Source: an uncultured Eggerthellaceae bacterium
Lineage (GTDB): Bacteria > Actinomycetota > Coriobacteriia > Coriobacteriales > Eggerthellaceae
Assembly: GCA_947566075.1 (NCBI GenBank)
Contig: CANOIM010000007.1
Span: forward strand, 42,274 to 106,273
Length of the DNA: 64,000 bases
Direction of reading: 5' to 3'
Made by a program: the position numbers and the translations under genes. Shown piece after piece: positions 1 through 8,826 of this stretch. The notes beneath the pieces were generated by a model. The model made no database searches, was not told the origin of the DNA, and saw nothing but the letters and a program-made list of their open reading frames with translations. Position 1 is the stretch's first letter; every line of letters starts with the position of its first letter.

Positions 1-1
1 C

Positions 2-316
2 CTGACTGACATCGCCCTCACCAAGCTGGATGTGCTCTCCGAATTCGACACCATCAAGGTATGCGTGGCCTACGAATGCGAGGGCAAGCGCTACGACTAC
101 TTCCCCCAGCAGCAATCCGTCCTCTTCCATGCGAAGCCAGTCTATGAGGAGCTGCCGGGCTGGAAGGGGCAGGATATCTCCGGCTGCCGTTCCTATGAGA
201 AGCTGCCTGATAACACACGGGCGTACATCGAATACCTGGAGAAGCTCTCCGGGGTGCCCATGAGCATCATCTCCGTGGGTCCCGATAGAGACCAAACCAT
301 CATGCACGGGTTCTAG
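2..316 (+). CDS. purA: adenylosuccinate synthetase, C-terminal part
   Basis: Only the last 104 codons are in the window; the gene begins upstream. PurA joins IMP and aspartate using GTP to make adenylosuccinate in AMP synthesis in the cytoplasm. The frame opens with LTKLDVLSEFD, the conserved segment near the PurA C-terminus, and continues through the C-terminal region (PGW, YIEYLEKLSGVPMSIISVGPDR), ending in TIMHGF. purD follows 54 bp downstream in the same direction, and purB is at 46.7 kb, so purine genes are loosely scattered here. No frameshift is seen. The identification is firm although only a fragment is visible. Confidence 0.93.
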   Translation: MTDIALTKLDVLSEFDTIKVCVAYECEGKRYDYFPQQQSVLFHAKPVYEELPGWKGQDISGCRSYEKLPDNTRAYIEYLEKLSGVPMSIISVGPDRDQTIMHGF

Positions 317-337
317 ATATGCGCCGCTGTATATAAT
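309..337 (+). promoter_or_regulatory. possible purD promoter
   Basis: A perfect TATAAT at 332-337 lies 33 bp before the purD start. The hexamer 17 bp upstream (GGTTCT, 309-314) is a poor -35, so this is a weak candidate; purD may equally be read through from purA. Confidence 0.3.
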
Positions 338-370
338 GGGCCAACATCAACTCTCACGGAAGGACCTCCC

Positions 371-1663
371 ATGAAGATCCTCGTTCTTGGTAGTGGTGGC
401 CGGGAACATGCCATCGCTTGGGCTCTGGCAAGATCACCCCGCACGGATGCGCTCATCGTGGCTCCTGGCAATGGCGGCACAGATGGCATCCCTCTGGCTG
501 CGGGGGGCGCTTCCCATAATGTGAAGCTTGACCCCATGAATGCAGCCGAGGTCCTTGGCTTCGCTCAAGATAATGGCGTAGAGCTGGTGGTCATCGGCGC
601 CGAAGCCCCGTTGGTGGCGGGCGTGGCAGATGAGCTACGGGCGGCAGGCATCAAGGTCTATGGTCCCAATGCGGCTGAAGCCCAGCTTGAGGGCTCGAAA
701 GACCACGCCAAGCGCTTCATGGATGACAATCATATCCCCACGGCAGCCTACGCCACCTTCACCAATGCTGACGGTGCCCTAGCCTATGTGCGTGAGCAGG
801 GTGCGCCCATCGTCATAAAGGCTGATGGACTGGCTGCAGGCAAGGGCGTGGTGGTGGCTGAGACCTTGGCAGCTGCCGAAGAGGCAGTGCAGGCCTGCTT
901 CGATGGGGCGTTCGGCGAAGCAGGGGCGAAGGTGGTCATCGAAGAGTGCATGCGTGGCCCCGAATGCTCCATGCTCTCCTTCGTCACGGGCGGCAAGAGC
1001 TTCCCCATGGCGCCTTCCCAAGATCACAAGCGCGCCTATGATGGCGACATGGGTCCCAATACCGGCGGCATGGGCGTCTATTCTCCCGTGCCCATCGTGA
1101 CCGAAGACGAGATGCGCCAGATGGTGGCCATCATGGAAGAGGCCGCGGCGGCGGTGCCGGACTATCGGGGCACCCTGTACGGTGGCTTCATGCTCACGGC
1201 AGCTGGTCCGAAGATCGTGGAATTCAATGTGCGCTTCGGTGATCCGGAAACTCAGGTGGTCCTGCCGCGGCTGGAGTCTGACCTGGTTGACGTCATGGAG
1301 GCCGTGGCCGAAGGCCGTGCTGATGACATCAAGATGCAGTGGTCGGATCAGTGGGCTGTCTGCGTGGTGTTGGCTAGCGAAGGCTATCCGGGTTCCTATG
1401 AGAAGGGCAAGGTCATCCTAGGCGTTGATGATGCCGAAGCCATGGAGGGCATCACTGTCTTCCATGCAGGCACCGCGCGCAATGCCGATGGCGAACTGGT
1501 CACGGCAGGGGGACGCGTGCTCAACGTGGTGGCTGTGGCGGATAGCTTCGAAGCGGCGCGCAACTTGGCCTACGAGGCCTGTGACGTCATCCAGTTCGAA
1601 GGCAAGCAGCTTCGCCGGGATATCGGCCTCAAGGCGCTCATCGGCCGCAGCTCCTGGGAATAG
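371..1663 (+). CDS. purD: phosphoribosylamine--glycine ligase
   Basis: GAR synthetase: ATP-dependent joining of 5-phosphoribosylamine and glycine, the second step of de novo purine synthesis, cytoplasmic. The 430 residues match the usual length. The N-terminus carries the GSGGREHAIAWALARS loop, the ATP-grasp region follows (IKADGLAAGKGVVVA near residue 150), and the family signature RFGDPETQ is near residue 285. The ATG at 371 is preceded by GGAAGGACC, a good ribosome-binding site. It follows purA by 54 bp. A long perfect palindrome begins 22 bp after the stop and probably ends the transcript or separates it from the convergent rpoN. Confidence 0.97.
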   Translation: MKILVLGSGGREHAIAWALARSPRTDALIVAPGNGGTDGIPLAAGGASHNVKLDPMNAAEVLGFAQDNGVELVVIGAEAPLVAGVADELRAAGIKVYGPNAAEAQLEGSKDHAKRFMDDNHIPTAAYATFTNADGALAYVREQGAPIVIKADGLAAGKGVVVAETLAAAEEAVQACFDGAFGEAGAKVVIEECMRGPECSMLSFVTGGKSFPMAPSQDHKRAYDGDMGPNTGGMGVYSPVPIVTEDEMRQMVAIMEEAAAAVPDYRGTLYGGFMLTAAGPKIVEFNVRFGDPETQVVLPRLESDLVDVMEAVAEGRADDIKMQWSDQWAVCVVLASEGYPGSYEKGKVILGVDDAEAMEGITVFHAGTARNADGELVTAGGRVLNVVAVADSFEAARNLAYEACDVIQFEGKQLRRDIGLKALIGRSSWE

Positions 1664-1685
1664 AAAAGCGTCGGGACGGACAACG

Positions 1686-1793
1686 GGGACAACGGGGACG
1701 TGAGTGAGTCAGGGGACGTTCCTTTGACTCACGGTGCCAGAGCATCATGAGTCAAAGGAACGTCCCCTGACTCACTCACGTCCCCGTTGTCCC
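1686..1793. repeat. REPIN-like palindrome 1 (46-bp perfect arms)
   Basis: Arms 1686-1731 and 1748-1793 are perfect reverse complements of 46 bp with a 16-bp loop. They combine both family motifs: an outer GGGACAACGGGGACG block and an inner GAGTCAGGGGACGTTCC block. It lies between the convergent purD and rpoN genes, so it can also act as a bidirectional transcript end. Related copies occur at 5918, 12814, 14110, 31603, 45238, 53069/54547, 56321 and 62992. Confidence 0.9.
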
Positions 1794-1813
1794 ACTCCGT
1801 CCCCTGTTCGTCA

Positions 1814-3199
1814 TCAGTACTCTCGTCGTTTAGAACGGGACAGGATTCCCAGGGCAGTGCGATATTTGTTCACGGTGCGCCGAGAAACGCTCATGCCACG
1901 CTCTTCCAGGGCATCCACGATCTGAGCATCGCTTACGGGATGCGCCTTGTCTTCTGCATCCACGATCTGCTGTATGGCCTGCTTCACCGCTACTGCAGAA
2001 GCGTCCTCACCGGTAGCGTTGCTGGCTGCCCCTACGCCTGAGGTGAAGAACCCGCGGAGCGGCAGCGTGCCGCGAGGCGTTTCCAGAAAGGCATGTTGGG
2101 CTATACGGCTCACGGTGGCCTCGCTCACGTCAGCCTCTCTTGCCACTTCCAGCATGGTGAGCGGGCGCATGGCTGCGGGCCCTTCGCTGAAGAAGGCAGC
2201 CTGAGCGTCTACCACCGCTGCGCTCACAGCGATGAGCGAAGCGCGTCTCAGATCCACGGCGCGGATGACTCCTTCGGCACCATGGAGGAGCGTCATCATG
2301 CGCTGGGCGGATGCCTTGTCCATGGCCCGGGGGTCAATGGCCTCCACCAGCGCTTGGTCGATGAGCACCTGAGGGAAGGCCCCTTCCTTCACGCTCACCT
2401 TCCAACGGCCGTGCTGCTGGACCACCTCCACTTCCGGCGTGATGGATCGACGCAGGCTATCGGCTATGTTGGCCGGGTTCGGGTCCAGCTTTCGCAAGCG
2501 TTCGAATATCTCTTTGACCTCGGCTACAGGAACGTGCAGTTCTCCAGCTATGTGAGCGAAGCGGCCATCGGCCAGCTCCTCAAGGCGCGTGCCAATGATG
2601 TGGCGCGCTAAGGGGTCAGCATCTCCAGCAGCCTCCAGCTGCGCGATGAGGCGCTCAGGCAGGTTGCGAGCCCCGATGCCCGCAGGAACGCATTCGGTCT
2701 GCAGCTTCTTGAGCACCCATTCCACATGATCAGGGGTCACGGAAAGCCCTGTTGCCAAGGTAGCCGTATCAATGAAGAGGTATCCCCGCTCATCCAACCC
2801 AGAGAGCAGATGACGGGCTATCTTGAGGTCAGCGTCTCGGTGCAGTTCCAGGCACAGCTGCTCATAGAGGCTCTGCTCCAAAGACCGCACCTGCTGGGGC
2901 ATGGCATCCAGAAGGTCATCAGGGCTCTGGGGCGCTTCTCGCAGCTCAGAGGAGGCAAACGGGTCAGGGATCACCCCAGAGGGCCGTTGGCGAAGGGAGG
3001 TCTCATCGAAGGCGGCTTCTCCGGAGTTCAAAGCGCCTTCGCCTTCTTCGGCGAAGGTCAGGAACGGATTCTCAGAGATGGCACCTGCCAGGAAGCCCTG
3101 CAGCTCCAAAGATGACATAGTCATGATCTGAATGCCCAGCTTGAGAGCAGGGGTGATGTGAAGGTGTTGAGACGCACTAACGTCTATGCCAAGATCCAT
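1814..3199 (-). CDS. rpoN: RNA polymerase sigma-54 factor
   Basis: Alternative sigma factor that recognises -24/-12 promoters and needs an AAA+ activator. I chose the ATG at 3199 (MDLGIDVSASQHLHITPAL, 461 aa) because an AAGGGGGA ribosome-binding site precedes it and this is the usual RpoN N-terminus; an ATG 16 codons upstream (3247) is less likely. Region I is QHLHITPALKLGIQIMTMSSLELQGFL, the core-binding domain is in the middle, and the C-terminal RpoN box is SRRTVNKYR followed by SRSKRREY. It is divergent from, and next to, the sigma-54 activator at 3738, and two consensus -24/-12 sites lie within 3 kb. Sigma-54 is known to be uncommon in Actinobacteria, which makes this dedicated-looking pairing notable. 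Confidence 0.95.
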   Translation of the reverse strand: MDLGIDVSASQHLHITPALKLGIQIMTMSSLELQGFLAGAISENPFLTFAEEGEGALNSGEAAFDETSLRQRPSGVIPDPFASSELREAPQSPDDLLDAMPQQVRSLEQSLYEQLCLELHRDADLKIARHLLSGLDERGYLFIDTATLATGLSVTPDHVEWVLKKLQTECVPAGIGARNLPERLIAQLEAAGDADPLARHIIGTRLEELADGRFAHIAGELHVPVAEVKEIFERLRKLDPNPANIADSLRRSITPEVEVVQQHGRWKVSVKEGAFPQVLIDQALVEAIDPRAMDKASAQRMMTLLHGAEGVIRAVDLRRASLIAVSAAVVDAQAAFFSEGPAAMRPLTMLEVAREADVSEATVSRIAQHAFLETPRGTLPLRGFFTSGVGAASNATGEDASAVAVKQAIQQIVDAEDKAHPVSDAQIVDALEERGMSVSRRTVNKYRTALGILSRSKRREY

Positions 3200-3290
3200 C
3201 GTCCCTATCCCCCTTAAGCCGATGTTGGGCTCATCAGCGAAGAGCAAGCTTACGCGAAGGGGCCTTCCAAGGAGAGCGGGAGGTGCGCCT

Positions 3291-3321
3291 GTCTCATTTT
3301 TGAATCGGGAGTCTCAAAATG
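3291..3321. promoter_or_regulatory. candidate enhancer sites upstream of the activator gene
   Basis: GTCTCATTTT (3291-3300) and GTCTCAAAATG (3311-3321) form two half-sites. The second is the exact reverse complement of CATTTTGAGAC found at 6054-6064 before the molybdoenzyme operon. They lie about 80-110 bp upstream of the -24/-12 promoter at 3400, the usual distance for enhancer-binding proteins. Binding by the regulator at 3738 is inferred. Confidence 0.6.
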
Positions 3322-3399
3322 CTACGAGTCAGCTGGAGGAACTGAGCAGGTGAAAAGGGTAGAGGGACGCACCATTGCATTTTGCGGACTCAGTCATCC

Positions 3400-3415
3400 T
3401 GGCACGGTTCTTGCA
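3400..3415 (+). promoter_or_regulatory. sigma-54 promoter of the activator gene
   Basis: TGGCACGGTTCTTGCA matches the -24/-12 consensus (GG and GC elements spaced correctly). It faces the regulator starting at 3738, giving a leader of about 310 nt with a 10-bp perfect hairpin (CCTGCAGGTG/CACCTGCAGG, 3563-3594). With the half-sites at 3291-3321 it suggests autoregulation. I see no convincing gene between 3200 and 3737. Confidence 0.85.
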
Positions 3416-3562
3416 TATCAAAGGGGTGAACGGCAAAGCCCCTAGACCCTTTGCCTGCCATACTGAGGGGTCAGATAGTGTAGCCGCAGGTGCCTGCTGG
3501 TTCACAGATATCTTGATCCCGCCCCCTAAGGAGCCGGGTAGCTTGTCCGCACAGCAAGCCAG

Positions 3563-3594
3563 CCTGCAGGTGTTCTCGCTTTTCCACCTGCAGG
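3563..3594 (+). other. hairpin in the activator leader
   Basis: Perfect 10-bp inverted repeat CCTGCAGGTG / CACCTGCAGG with a 12-nt loop, in the long 5' leader of the sigma-54 activator. No T-tract follows, so a simple terminator is unlikely. It could be a leader RNA structure or a protein-binding palindrome; no function is established. Confidence 0.45.
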
Positions 3595-3737
3595 CACGGC
3601 CGGCTTCGAAGGCAACAAAGGCTTCGAAGCGAAAAGGAAGTCGTTGAATTCGGCTTGGGAATCGGTAGAATCAACGGCTTAAAGATCCACTGGCAATGGC
3701 TGCTTCAAACGGGGGGACCAAGGAGGGAGCAGACACG

Positions 3738-5912
3738 ATGAACGCCTACGGTTTCGAGCTCAATCCTTTCATGGCTCCGCATCGAATGGATACCGATCAA
3801 CATAATAAGGAACAATGGGATGCCATCATCGAGGCACGGCGGCTCTTCATAGAAGAAGATGTAGAGCCAGAAGCGTCTGGCTGGCTTCAACCAGAGGTGA
3901 TCGAATCCTGGCGCCGCTGCAAGAGCTTGGGGATCGATCCTGACGCTGCTGATCTGGCAACGCCCCTTCCTGACGAAAAGCTCAAGAGCATCGCTTTGGC
4001 GTACAGTGAGATCGTGGAGGCGGCGCGGCCGCTCATCGGGCTCATCGATGACTTCGACCTTGCCAATGATTACATCTTCGAACTAGTGAGCCGAGATGGC
4101 GTTACCGTCCTGCGCACCGGCAACATGGACCTTCATTCCATTGTTGCCCGCAACAGCGCCATGAATGAGGAATCCATGGGCACGAATGCCCACACGCTCA
4201 GCATGCGCAACGCTACGCCGGTGCAGCTGTTGGGGCCCGAGCATTACTGTTCCGCCCTCCATGGGCTGGCCGCGCTGGCATCGCCGGTATTCGACAAAGA
4301 TGGCCGCGTGGTGGGTTCCATGGTGCTGACGCAGCCCTTGCCGGAAGACCCGTGGTCTTCAGAATACCAGCGGCTGCTTTCCCATGCCTTGGGCTTCATC
4401 ACCTCCATCTGCTCGGCGCTGGAACATCAGATGGTCTTCCAAGACAGCTTGGCTGTCATCGCTGATGTGGATCAGCGGCTCGAGGCGGCTACGGCCGCTG
4501 GTGATCGCACCCGGCATGTGCTGGAAACGGCCGTGGGATCCAGCGGAGACCCTCTGTTGATCGTGGATTCCGGCGGTATCGTGCAACATGCAAGCCCTGA
4601 GGCCATCCATTTGCTGCGGTCCACCCGAGATGGCGTCGTGGGGAAGCCCATAGATAATGTCTTGGGCATCGAATGGCCAGAGGGCTACCAGCCGCTCATG
4701 GATAGCCCCGGCGTAGAACTGACCACCAAGCTGGGAGAGCGGGTCTTCGGCATCCGGGGAAATGCGGCCCGTAGCAGCGATACGGGCGGTTTCGATGGGC
4801 TGGTCATCCGCATCAGCGAAGTGAAGGAAGTCCCTCGGCGGGGCAAGGGCCATTCGGGAGAAGTGGCCCGCATCCGCTTCGAGGACATCCTGGGCACGAG
4901 CGCTGCCATGCGCGAAGCCACCACGCTGGCCCATCGCTACGCCCTCACCTCAGAGAACATTCTCATCGTGGGAGAAAGCGGTACGGGCAAAGAATACTTC
5001 GCCCAGGCCATCCACAACGCCTCGCGTCCCCAGGGGCCCTTCATGTCCGTGAACTGCGCTGCCATCCCACCCCGCCTCATCGAAAGCGAGCTCTTCGGGT
5101 ATGAGAGCGGCGCGTTCACCGGGGCCGATAAAGCGGGCAAGCCAGGCAAGATAGAGCTGGCAGACGGCGGCACTCTGTTCTTGGATGAGATCGGGGACAT
5201 GCCCCTTGAGCTGCAGGCTACCATCCTGCGCGTGCTTGAGAACAAGAGCGTCATGCGCTTGGGTGGCAAATCCTATCGGCGCGTAGACTTCCGCGTGGTG
5301 GCCGCCACCAACCGCAGCCTGGCGCAAATGGTGGAGAACGGCCAGTTCCGTGAGGATCTGCTCTATCGTCTCTCCATCCTCACGGTAGCGCTGCCGCCGC
5401 TGCGCATCCGCAACGGTGACATCCTGTTCTTCGCCTACTATTACTTGAATGAATGCCGTCGGAAGACCCACGAGGGCCCCACGCGCTTCACTCCAGCAGT
5501 AGAGAAGCTGCTGGAGGAATACCCCTGGCCTGGCAATGTGCGTCAGATCAAGAACGCCATCTATTCCGCTTTCTATGCTGCTGTGAACGATGAGATAGAC
5601 ATCTCGGACTTGCCTCAGTATCTGCGGGACGGCACTTCAGCGCCCTTCATAGATTTCGGTAGCTATGCACCAGCCGATCAAGAGGCCTCGGCTTCTGCTG
5701 CTCTGCCTGCAGAAGAACCTGGCGAACAGCAAGCCGAAGAAGATAAGCCCATCGTGTTGCCCAACGAGATGCTGCGCATGGATTCCGTGGAAGGGGCGGC
5801 CATCCGCTTGGCACTGACCTATGCTCAGGGCAATGTCACCCAGGCAGCGGAGATGCTCCAGATCAGCAAGGCCACCCTGTATCGGAAGATCAAAGAGCAC
5901 AAGCTGCGGTAG
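3738..5912 (+). CDS. sigma-54-dependent transcriptional activator (GAF-PAS-AAA+-Fis)
   Basis: Enhancer-binding protein of the AcoR-like type, 724 aa, that remodels sigma-54 polymerase. The ATG at 3738 is chosen because AAGGAGGG precedes it by about 10 nt; the in-frame ATG at 3696 has no ribosome-binding site. Order: N-terminal ESWRRCKSLGID segment and GAF-like sensor (about 50-240), PAS-like domain (about 265-380), AAA+ domain with Walker A GESGTGKE (about 411) and sigma-54-contacting loop GAFTGA (about 458), Walker B LFLDEIGDMP, and a Fis-type helix-turn-helix at the C-terminus (GNVTQAAEMLQISKATLYRKI). It sits between rpoN and the molybdoenzyme operon, whose promoter shares half-sites with its own, so it most likely senses a substrate of that enzyme. 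The ligand is unknown. Confidence 0.93.
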   Translation: MNAYGFELNPFMAPHRMDTDQHNKEQWDAIIEARRLFIEEDVEPEASGWLQPEVIESWRRCKSLGIDPDAADLATPLPDEKLKSIALAYSEIVEAARPLIGLIDDFDLANDYIFELVSRDGVTVLRTGNMDLHSIVARNSAMNEESMGTNAHTLSMRNATPVQLLGPEHYCSALHGLAALASPVFDKDGRVVGSMVLTQPLPEDPWSSEYQRLLSHALGFITSICSALEHQMVFQDSLAVIADVDQRLEAATAAGDRTRHVLETAVGSSGDPLLIVDSGGIVQHASPEAIHLLRSTRDGVVGKPIDNVLGIEWPEGYQPLMDSPGVELTTKLGERVFGIRGNAARSSDTGGFDGLVIRISEVKEVPRRGKGHSGEVARIRFEDILGTSAAMREATTLAHRYALTSENILIVGESGTGKEYFAQAIHNASRPQGPFMSVNCAAIPPRLIESELFGYESGAFTGADKAGKPGKIELADGGTLFLDEIGDMPLELQATILRVLENKSVMRLGGKSYRRVDFRVVAATNRSLAQMVENGQFREDLLYRLSILTVALPPLRIRNGDILFFAYYYLNECRRKTHEGPTRFTPAVEKLLEEYPWPGNVRQIKNAIYSAFYAAVNDEIDISDLPQYLRDGTSAPFIDFGSYAPADQEASASAALPAEEPGEQQAEEDKPIVLPNEMLRMDSVEGAAIRLALTYAQGNVTQAAEMLQISKATLYRKIKEHKLR

Positions 5913-5917
5913 ATGAC

Positions 5918-6028
5918 GGGCGGACAACGGGGACGGAGGCTATTGTCCTGTCTTCCAAAGAGGTTTGTCAGTCCAGTTACCGCTATCGGAAAACAGGACA
6001 ATAGCCTATGTCCCCGTTGTCCCGCCCG
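5918..6028. repeat. REPIN-like palindrome 2
   Basis: Near-perfect arms of about 35 bp (CGGGCGGACAACGGGGAC... and ...GTCCCCGTTGTCCCGCCCG) around a 40-nt centre. The inner part GGCTATTGTCCTGT pairs with ACAGGACAATAGCC. It begins six bases after the activator stop and may end its transcript. The centre resembles the copies at 45238 and 53069/54547. Confidence 0.88.
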
Positions 6029-6053
6029 GTAACCTGTTGTTTCCTTCCGTTGT

Positions 6054-6087
6054 CATTTTGAGACGGATAGGCGTCTCAGGTTGAGAC
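6054..6087. promoter_or_regulatory. candidate enhancer sites for the molybdoenzyme operon
   Basis: CATTTTGAGAC at 6054-6064 overlaps a perfect inverted repeat GAGACG-N6-CGTCTC (6060-6077), followed by another TTGAGAC (6081-6087). The cluster is 65-95 bp upstream of the -24 element at 6150, and CATTTTGAGAC recurs exactly, inverted, upstream of the activator gene. Binding by that activator is inferred. Confidence 0.65.
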
Positions 6088-6149
6088 ATCTTCCGGTTCT
6101 CTGCCGGTCACCTTTCAAGAACCTCCCCGTTCGCTCTCTTTTGCCAAAC

Positions 6150-6165
6150 TGGCACGCTTCTTGCA
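6150..6165 (+). promoter_or_regulatory. sigma-54 promoter of the molybdoenzyme operon
   Basis: TGGCACGCTTCTTGCA differs from the activator promoter at 3400 by one base and fits the -24/-12 consensus. Transcription would start near 6175, about 80 nt before the small gene at 6257, and proceed into the molybdoenzyme. This ties the operon to RpoN and the adjacent AAA+ activator. Confidence 0.9.
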
Positions 6166-6256
6166 TCTCCCTTTGAACAAGCGCGGATACCAGCCTTATC
6201 CGCAAGTGCATTTCGAGCTCGGCAGAAGGCGTCGGGCCCAAGGAGAGGAGGAAGCA

Positions 6257-6430
6257 ATGGCAGAGGAGACGAGGAAGGATCTGGACAAGGATTTCCAGCA
6301 GAACAGGAAAGACGGCAAGATGGCCGATCCTGAGAAGAACAAGCATGCGTGGCAGCAGAAAGCTCAGGATGCATCCGGCCGTGACTGGACCAAACCGCGC
6401 CGTCCTACGTTGAAGGACGGAGAGGTCTAG
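6257..6430 (+). CDS. small charged protein, first gene of the sigma-54 operon
   Basis: 57 residues, very hydrophilic and lysine/aspartate-rich (MAEETRKDLDKDFQQNRK at the start, PTLKDGEV at the end), with no cysteine, signal peptide or membrane segment. The start at 6257 has a strong GGAGAGGAGG ribosome-binding site; longer in-frame starts would overlap the promoter. It lies immediately after the -24/-12 promoter and 39 bp before the molybdoenzyme, so it should be made with it. I do not recognise the family. A disordered accessory or chaperone-like role is only a guess. Confidence 0.7.
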   Translation: MAEETRKDLDKDFQQNRKDGKMADPEKNKHAWQQKAQDASGRDWTKPRRPTLKDGEV

Positions 6431-6469
6431 AAATCCCCAGAGGACTGAAGAGTCAGGAGTAAAGAAGCT

Positions 6470-8824
6470 ATGGTTACTAATGGCAAGATGACCAATGAGC
6501 TGGAAGGCGTCAATAAAGACGTCTATAAGACAGATTGGCAATGGCAGGAGGGTGAATACACGGTCACGCGTACCAATATGTGGACCGCCCCTGGCTGCCA
6601 CAATGGCTGCTCTGTTCTGTACTACACCAAGGACAACAAGGTTGAGAAGATCGAGGGCGACCCGCTGTCTCCCTACAACCAGGGACGCCTTTGCATGCGC
6701 TGCCTGGACGTCGTTGAGACGTTCTATCATCCCGATCGCCTGAAGTACCCGCTGAAGCGCGTGGGCGAGCGCGGTGAGAACAAGTGGGAGCGCATCACTT
6801 GGGATGAGGCTTACGATGACATCGTAAAGCACGTCCGTGAGGTTCAGGAGCAGTATGGCCCTGAGTCCATCGTTTCCATGCAGGGCACCGGCCGTAACAT
6901 CTGCTGGCAGACCCCGTACCTGAGCTATGCTGGTTTCGGCAGCCCGAACTTCGTGCTGGGCTTCCTCTCCGGCGATGCTTGCTACCTCCCCCGTACCACC
7001 ATCGGCCACTGCTTCATGGGTGACTTCTTCGTGGCCGACATGTCCCAGCACCTGGAGAAGCGCTACGCTGATCCTGAGTATGTGTATCCTGAGTACATCC
7101 TGAACGTTGGCAACAACGCTCTCGTCTCCAATGGCGACGGCTTCTTCGGTCACTGGATCGTTGACGTCATGAAGCAGGGCGGCACCAAGCTCATCGTTCT
7201 GGATCCCTCTTGCACCTGGCTGGCCTCCAAGGCTGAGTACTGGCTGCAGGTGCGTCCTGGCACCGACGCTGCCGTCATCATCGCTATGCTGAACACCATC
7301 ATCGAAGAGGATCTCTACGATCATGACTTCGTTGAGAACTGGTGCTACGGCTTCGAAGAGCTGGCTGAGCGCTGCAAGGAATACCCGGCTGAGCTGGCTG
7401 CTGAGATCGCTGGTGTTGACGCTGAGCTCATCCGCCAGGCTGCTCGCGCCTTCGCCAAGGCCAACCCTGGAACCATCCAGTGGGGCCTCAAGGTTGACCA
7501 GACGGTTTGCGGCATCCCGCTGGCCCAGGCTCTCCTCTCCATGGGCGCCATCTGCGGCGACATCGACGTCCCCGGCGGCATGATGATCCCCCGTTGCGCC
7601 TATGACATTCCGGACTCCTATGGCTGCGGCATGTGGAACCTCTCTGATGAGATGCTCGGCAAGATGCTCGGCGTTGAGACCTCTCCGCTCCACGCCCTGG
7701 GCTTTGACCCCACCGCCAATGGCGACACGGTCCTCCAGGCCATCGAGACTGGCGAGCCCTATCCCATCAAGATGCTGTTCATCCAGTCCACCAACCCCAT
7801 CGCCAACATGGCTGCTGACGCACCTCGCGTGTACCGCGCCATGGTGAGCGTGCCTTACAACGTAGTGGTTGACGTCTTCATGACTCCTACCGCTATCGCC
7901 TGCGCTGACATCGTGCTCCCCTGCGGCATGTCCGCCGAGCGTAACTCCGCTCGCGTGTGGTGGTGGCCGCTGCGCTCCATCGTCAAGGTTGGCGATTACT
8001 ATGAGGCCAAGTCTGACGAGCAGATCATCCTTGAGCTGGGCAAGCGCCTCAATCCCAGGCTGTTCCCGTGGGAGAACGACACCGAGCTCATGACCTGGTG
8101 GATCCAGTCTGGCAACCGCTTCCATGCTGGTTGGCCGCACAAGACCGACGAAACCTTCCCGGAGCTGTGCGAGAAGGTCATCGACTGGCCGGACGACTGG
8201 GCTTACCGCAAGTACGAGCTGGGTTGGCTGCGTGACGATGGCCAGCCGGGCTTCAACACCAACACGGGCAAGTGCGAGCTGTTCAACACCCTGTTCGATG
8301 CCTGGGGCTTCGATCCGATGCCCTACTACGAAGAGCCGCCTGAGAGCCCCGTTTCCACGCCGGAGCTGTTCAAGGAGTACCCGTTCGTGCTGACCACTGG
8401 TGCCCGCACCTGGGAGTACTTCCACTCTGAGGAGCGCATGGTCCCGCGTCTGCGCGAGTCCCATCCCGACCCGCTGACCGATCTGCATCCTGACACCGCC
8501 GCCAAGATCGGCGTGTGCGAAGGCGACTGGATCTGGGTTGAGAACATGCGCGGTAAGTGCAAGCAGCGCGTACGCATCAATCCGTCTCTCAAGCCCGACA
8601 CCGTGCGCTCTGAGCATGGCTGGTGGTTCCCCGAGACCGAAGGCGCTGAGCCGAATCTCTTCGGTGTGTTTGATTGCAACATCAACAACCTCACGGTTCA
8701 AGGCGTTACGGGCCCAACCCTGTACGGTGCGCCCTACGCGAACCAGATCTGCAAGGTCTACCCGGTCACGAAGGAGAACGACTGCTCGCCTTCTGAGATC
8801 GTGACCCGCAAGGGAGGATTCTAA
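6470..8824 (+). CDS. molybdopterin oxidoreductase, candidate catechol dehydroxylase/hydroxytransferase-like enzyme
   Basis: 784-aa catalytic subunit of the DMSO-reductase (bis-MGD) superfamily. No Tat signal is visible, so it should act in the cytoplasm. The N-terminal iron-sulphur region has C43, C47, C75 and C78; the canonical first cysteine of C-x2-C-x3-C-x27-C falls on Ala40, so the ligand set is unusual. Family landmarks follow: ITWDEAYDDIVKHV, NVGNNALVSNGDG, IVLDPSCTWLASKAEYWLQVRPGTDAA, IQWGLKVDQ and a C-terminal molybdopterin dinucleotide-binding domain (LTTGARTWEYFHSEERMVPRLRE). A two-cluster ferredoxin subunit follows two bases later, then zinc-ribbon proteins and MFS carriers. This layout is known from pyrogallol transhydroxylase relatives and the soluble Gordonibacter-type catechol dehydroxylases. 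Codon use (GCT, GTT, CTG, GAG) differs from neighbours and suggests high expression. The substrate cannot be read from sequence. Confidence 0.88.
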   Translation: MVTNGKMTNELEGVNKDVYKTDWQWQEGEYTVTRTNMWTAPGCHNGCSVLYYTKDNKVEKIEGDPLSPYNQGRLCMRCLDVVETFYHPDRLKYPLKRVGERGENKWERITWDEAYDDIVKHVREVQEQYGPESIVSMQGTGRNICWQTPYLSYAGFGSPNFVLGFLSGDACYLPRTTIGHCFMGDFFVADMSQHLEKRYADPEYVYPEYILNVGNNALVSNGDGFFGHWIVDVMKQGGTKLIVLDPSCTWLASKAEYWLQVRPGTDAAVIIAMLNTIIEEDLYDHDFVENWCYGFEELAERCKEYPAELAAEIAGVDAELIRQAARAFAKANPGTIQWGLKVDQTVCGIPLAQALLSMGAICGDIDVPGGMMIPRCAYDIPDSYGCGMWNLSDEMLGKMLGVETSPLHALGFDPTANGDTVLQAIETGEPYPIKMLFIQSTNPIANMAADAPRVYRAMVSVPYNVVVDVFMTPTAIACADIVLPCGMSAERNSARVWWWPLRSIVKVGDYYEAKSDEQIILELGKRLNPRLFPWENDTELMTWWIQSGNRFHAGWPHKTDETFPELCEKVIDWPDDWAYRKYELGWLRDDGQPGFNTNTGKCELFNTLFDAWGFDPMPYYEEPPESPVSTPELFKEYPFVLTTGARTWEYFHSEERMVPRLRESHPDPLTDLHPDTAAKIGVCEGDWIWVENMRGKCKQRVRINPSLKPDTVRSEHGWWFPETEGAEPNLFGVFDCNINNLTVQGVTGPTLYGAPYANQICKVYPVTKENDCSPSEIVTRKGGF

Positions 8825-8826
8825 AA

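Noticed and set aside
3375..3647. A 90-codon plus-strand frame over the activator's promoter
   Set aside because: It starts upstream of the -24/-12 element and runs through it, has no ribosome-binding site and no recognisable sequence.
6053..8701. An 882-codon open frame on the minus strand opposite the molybdoenzyme
   Set aside because: It is the antisense shadow of a strongly codon-biased gene; its translation is repetitive, lacks domain motifs, and it would cover the sigma-54 promoter.
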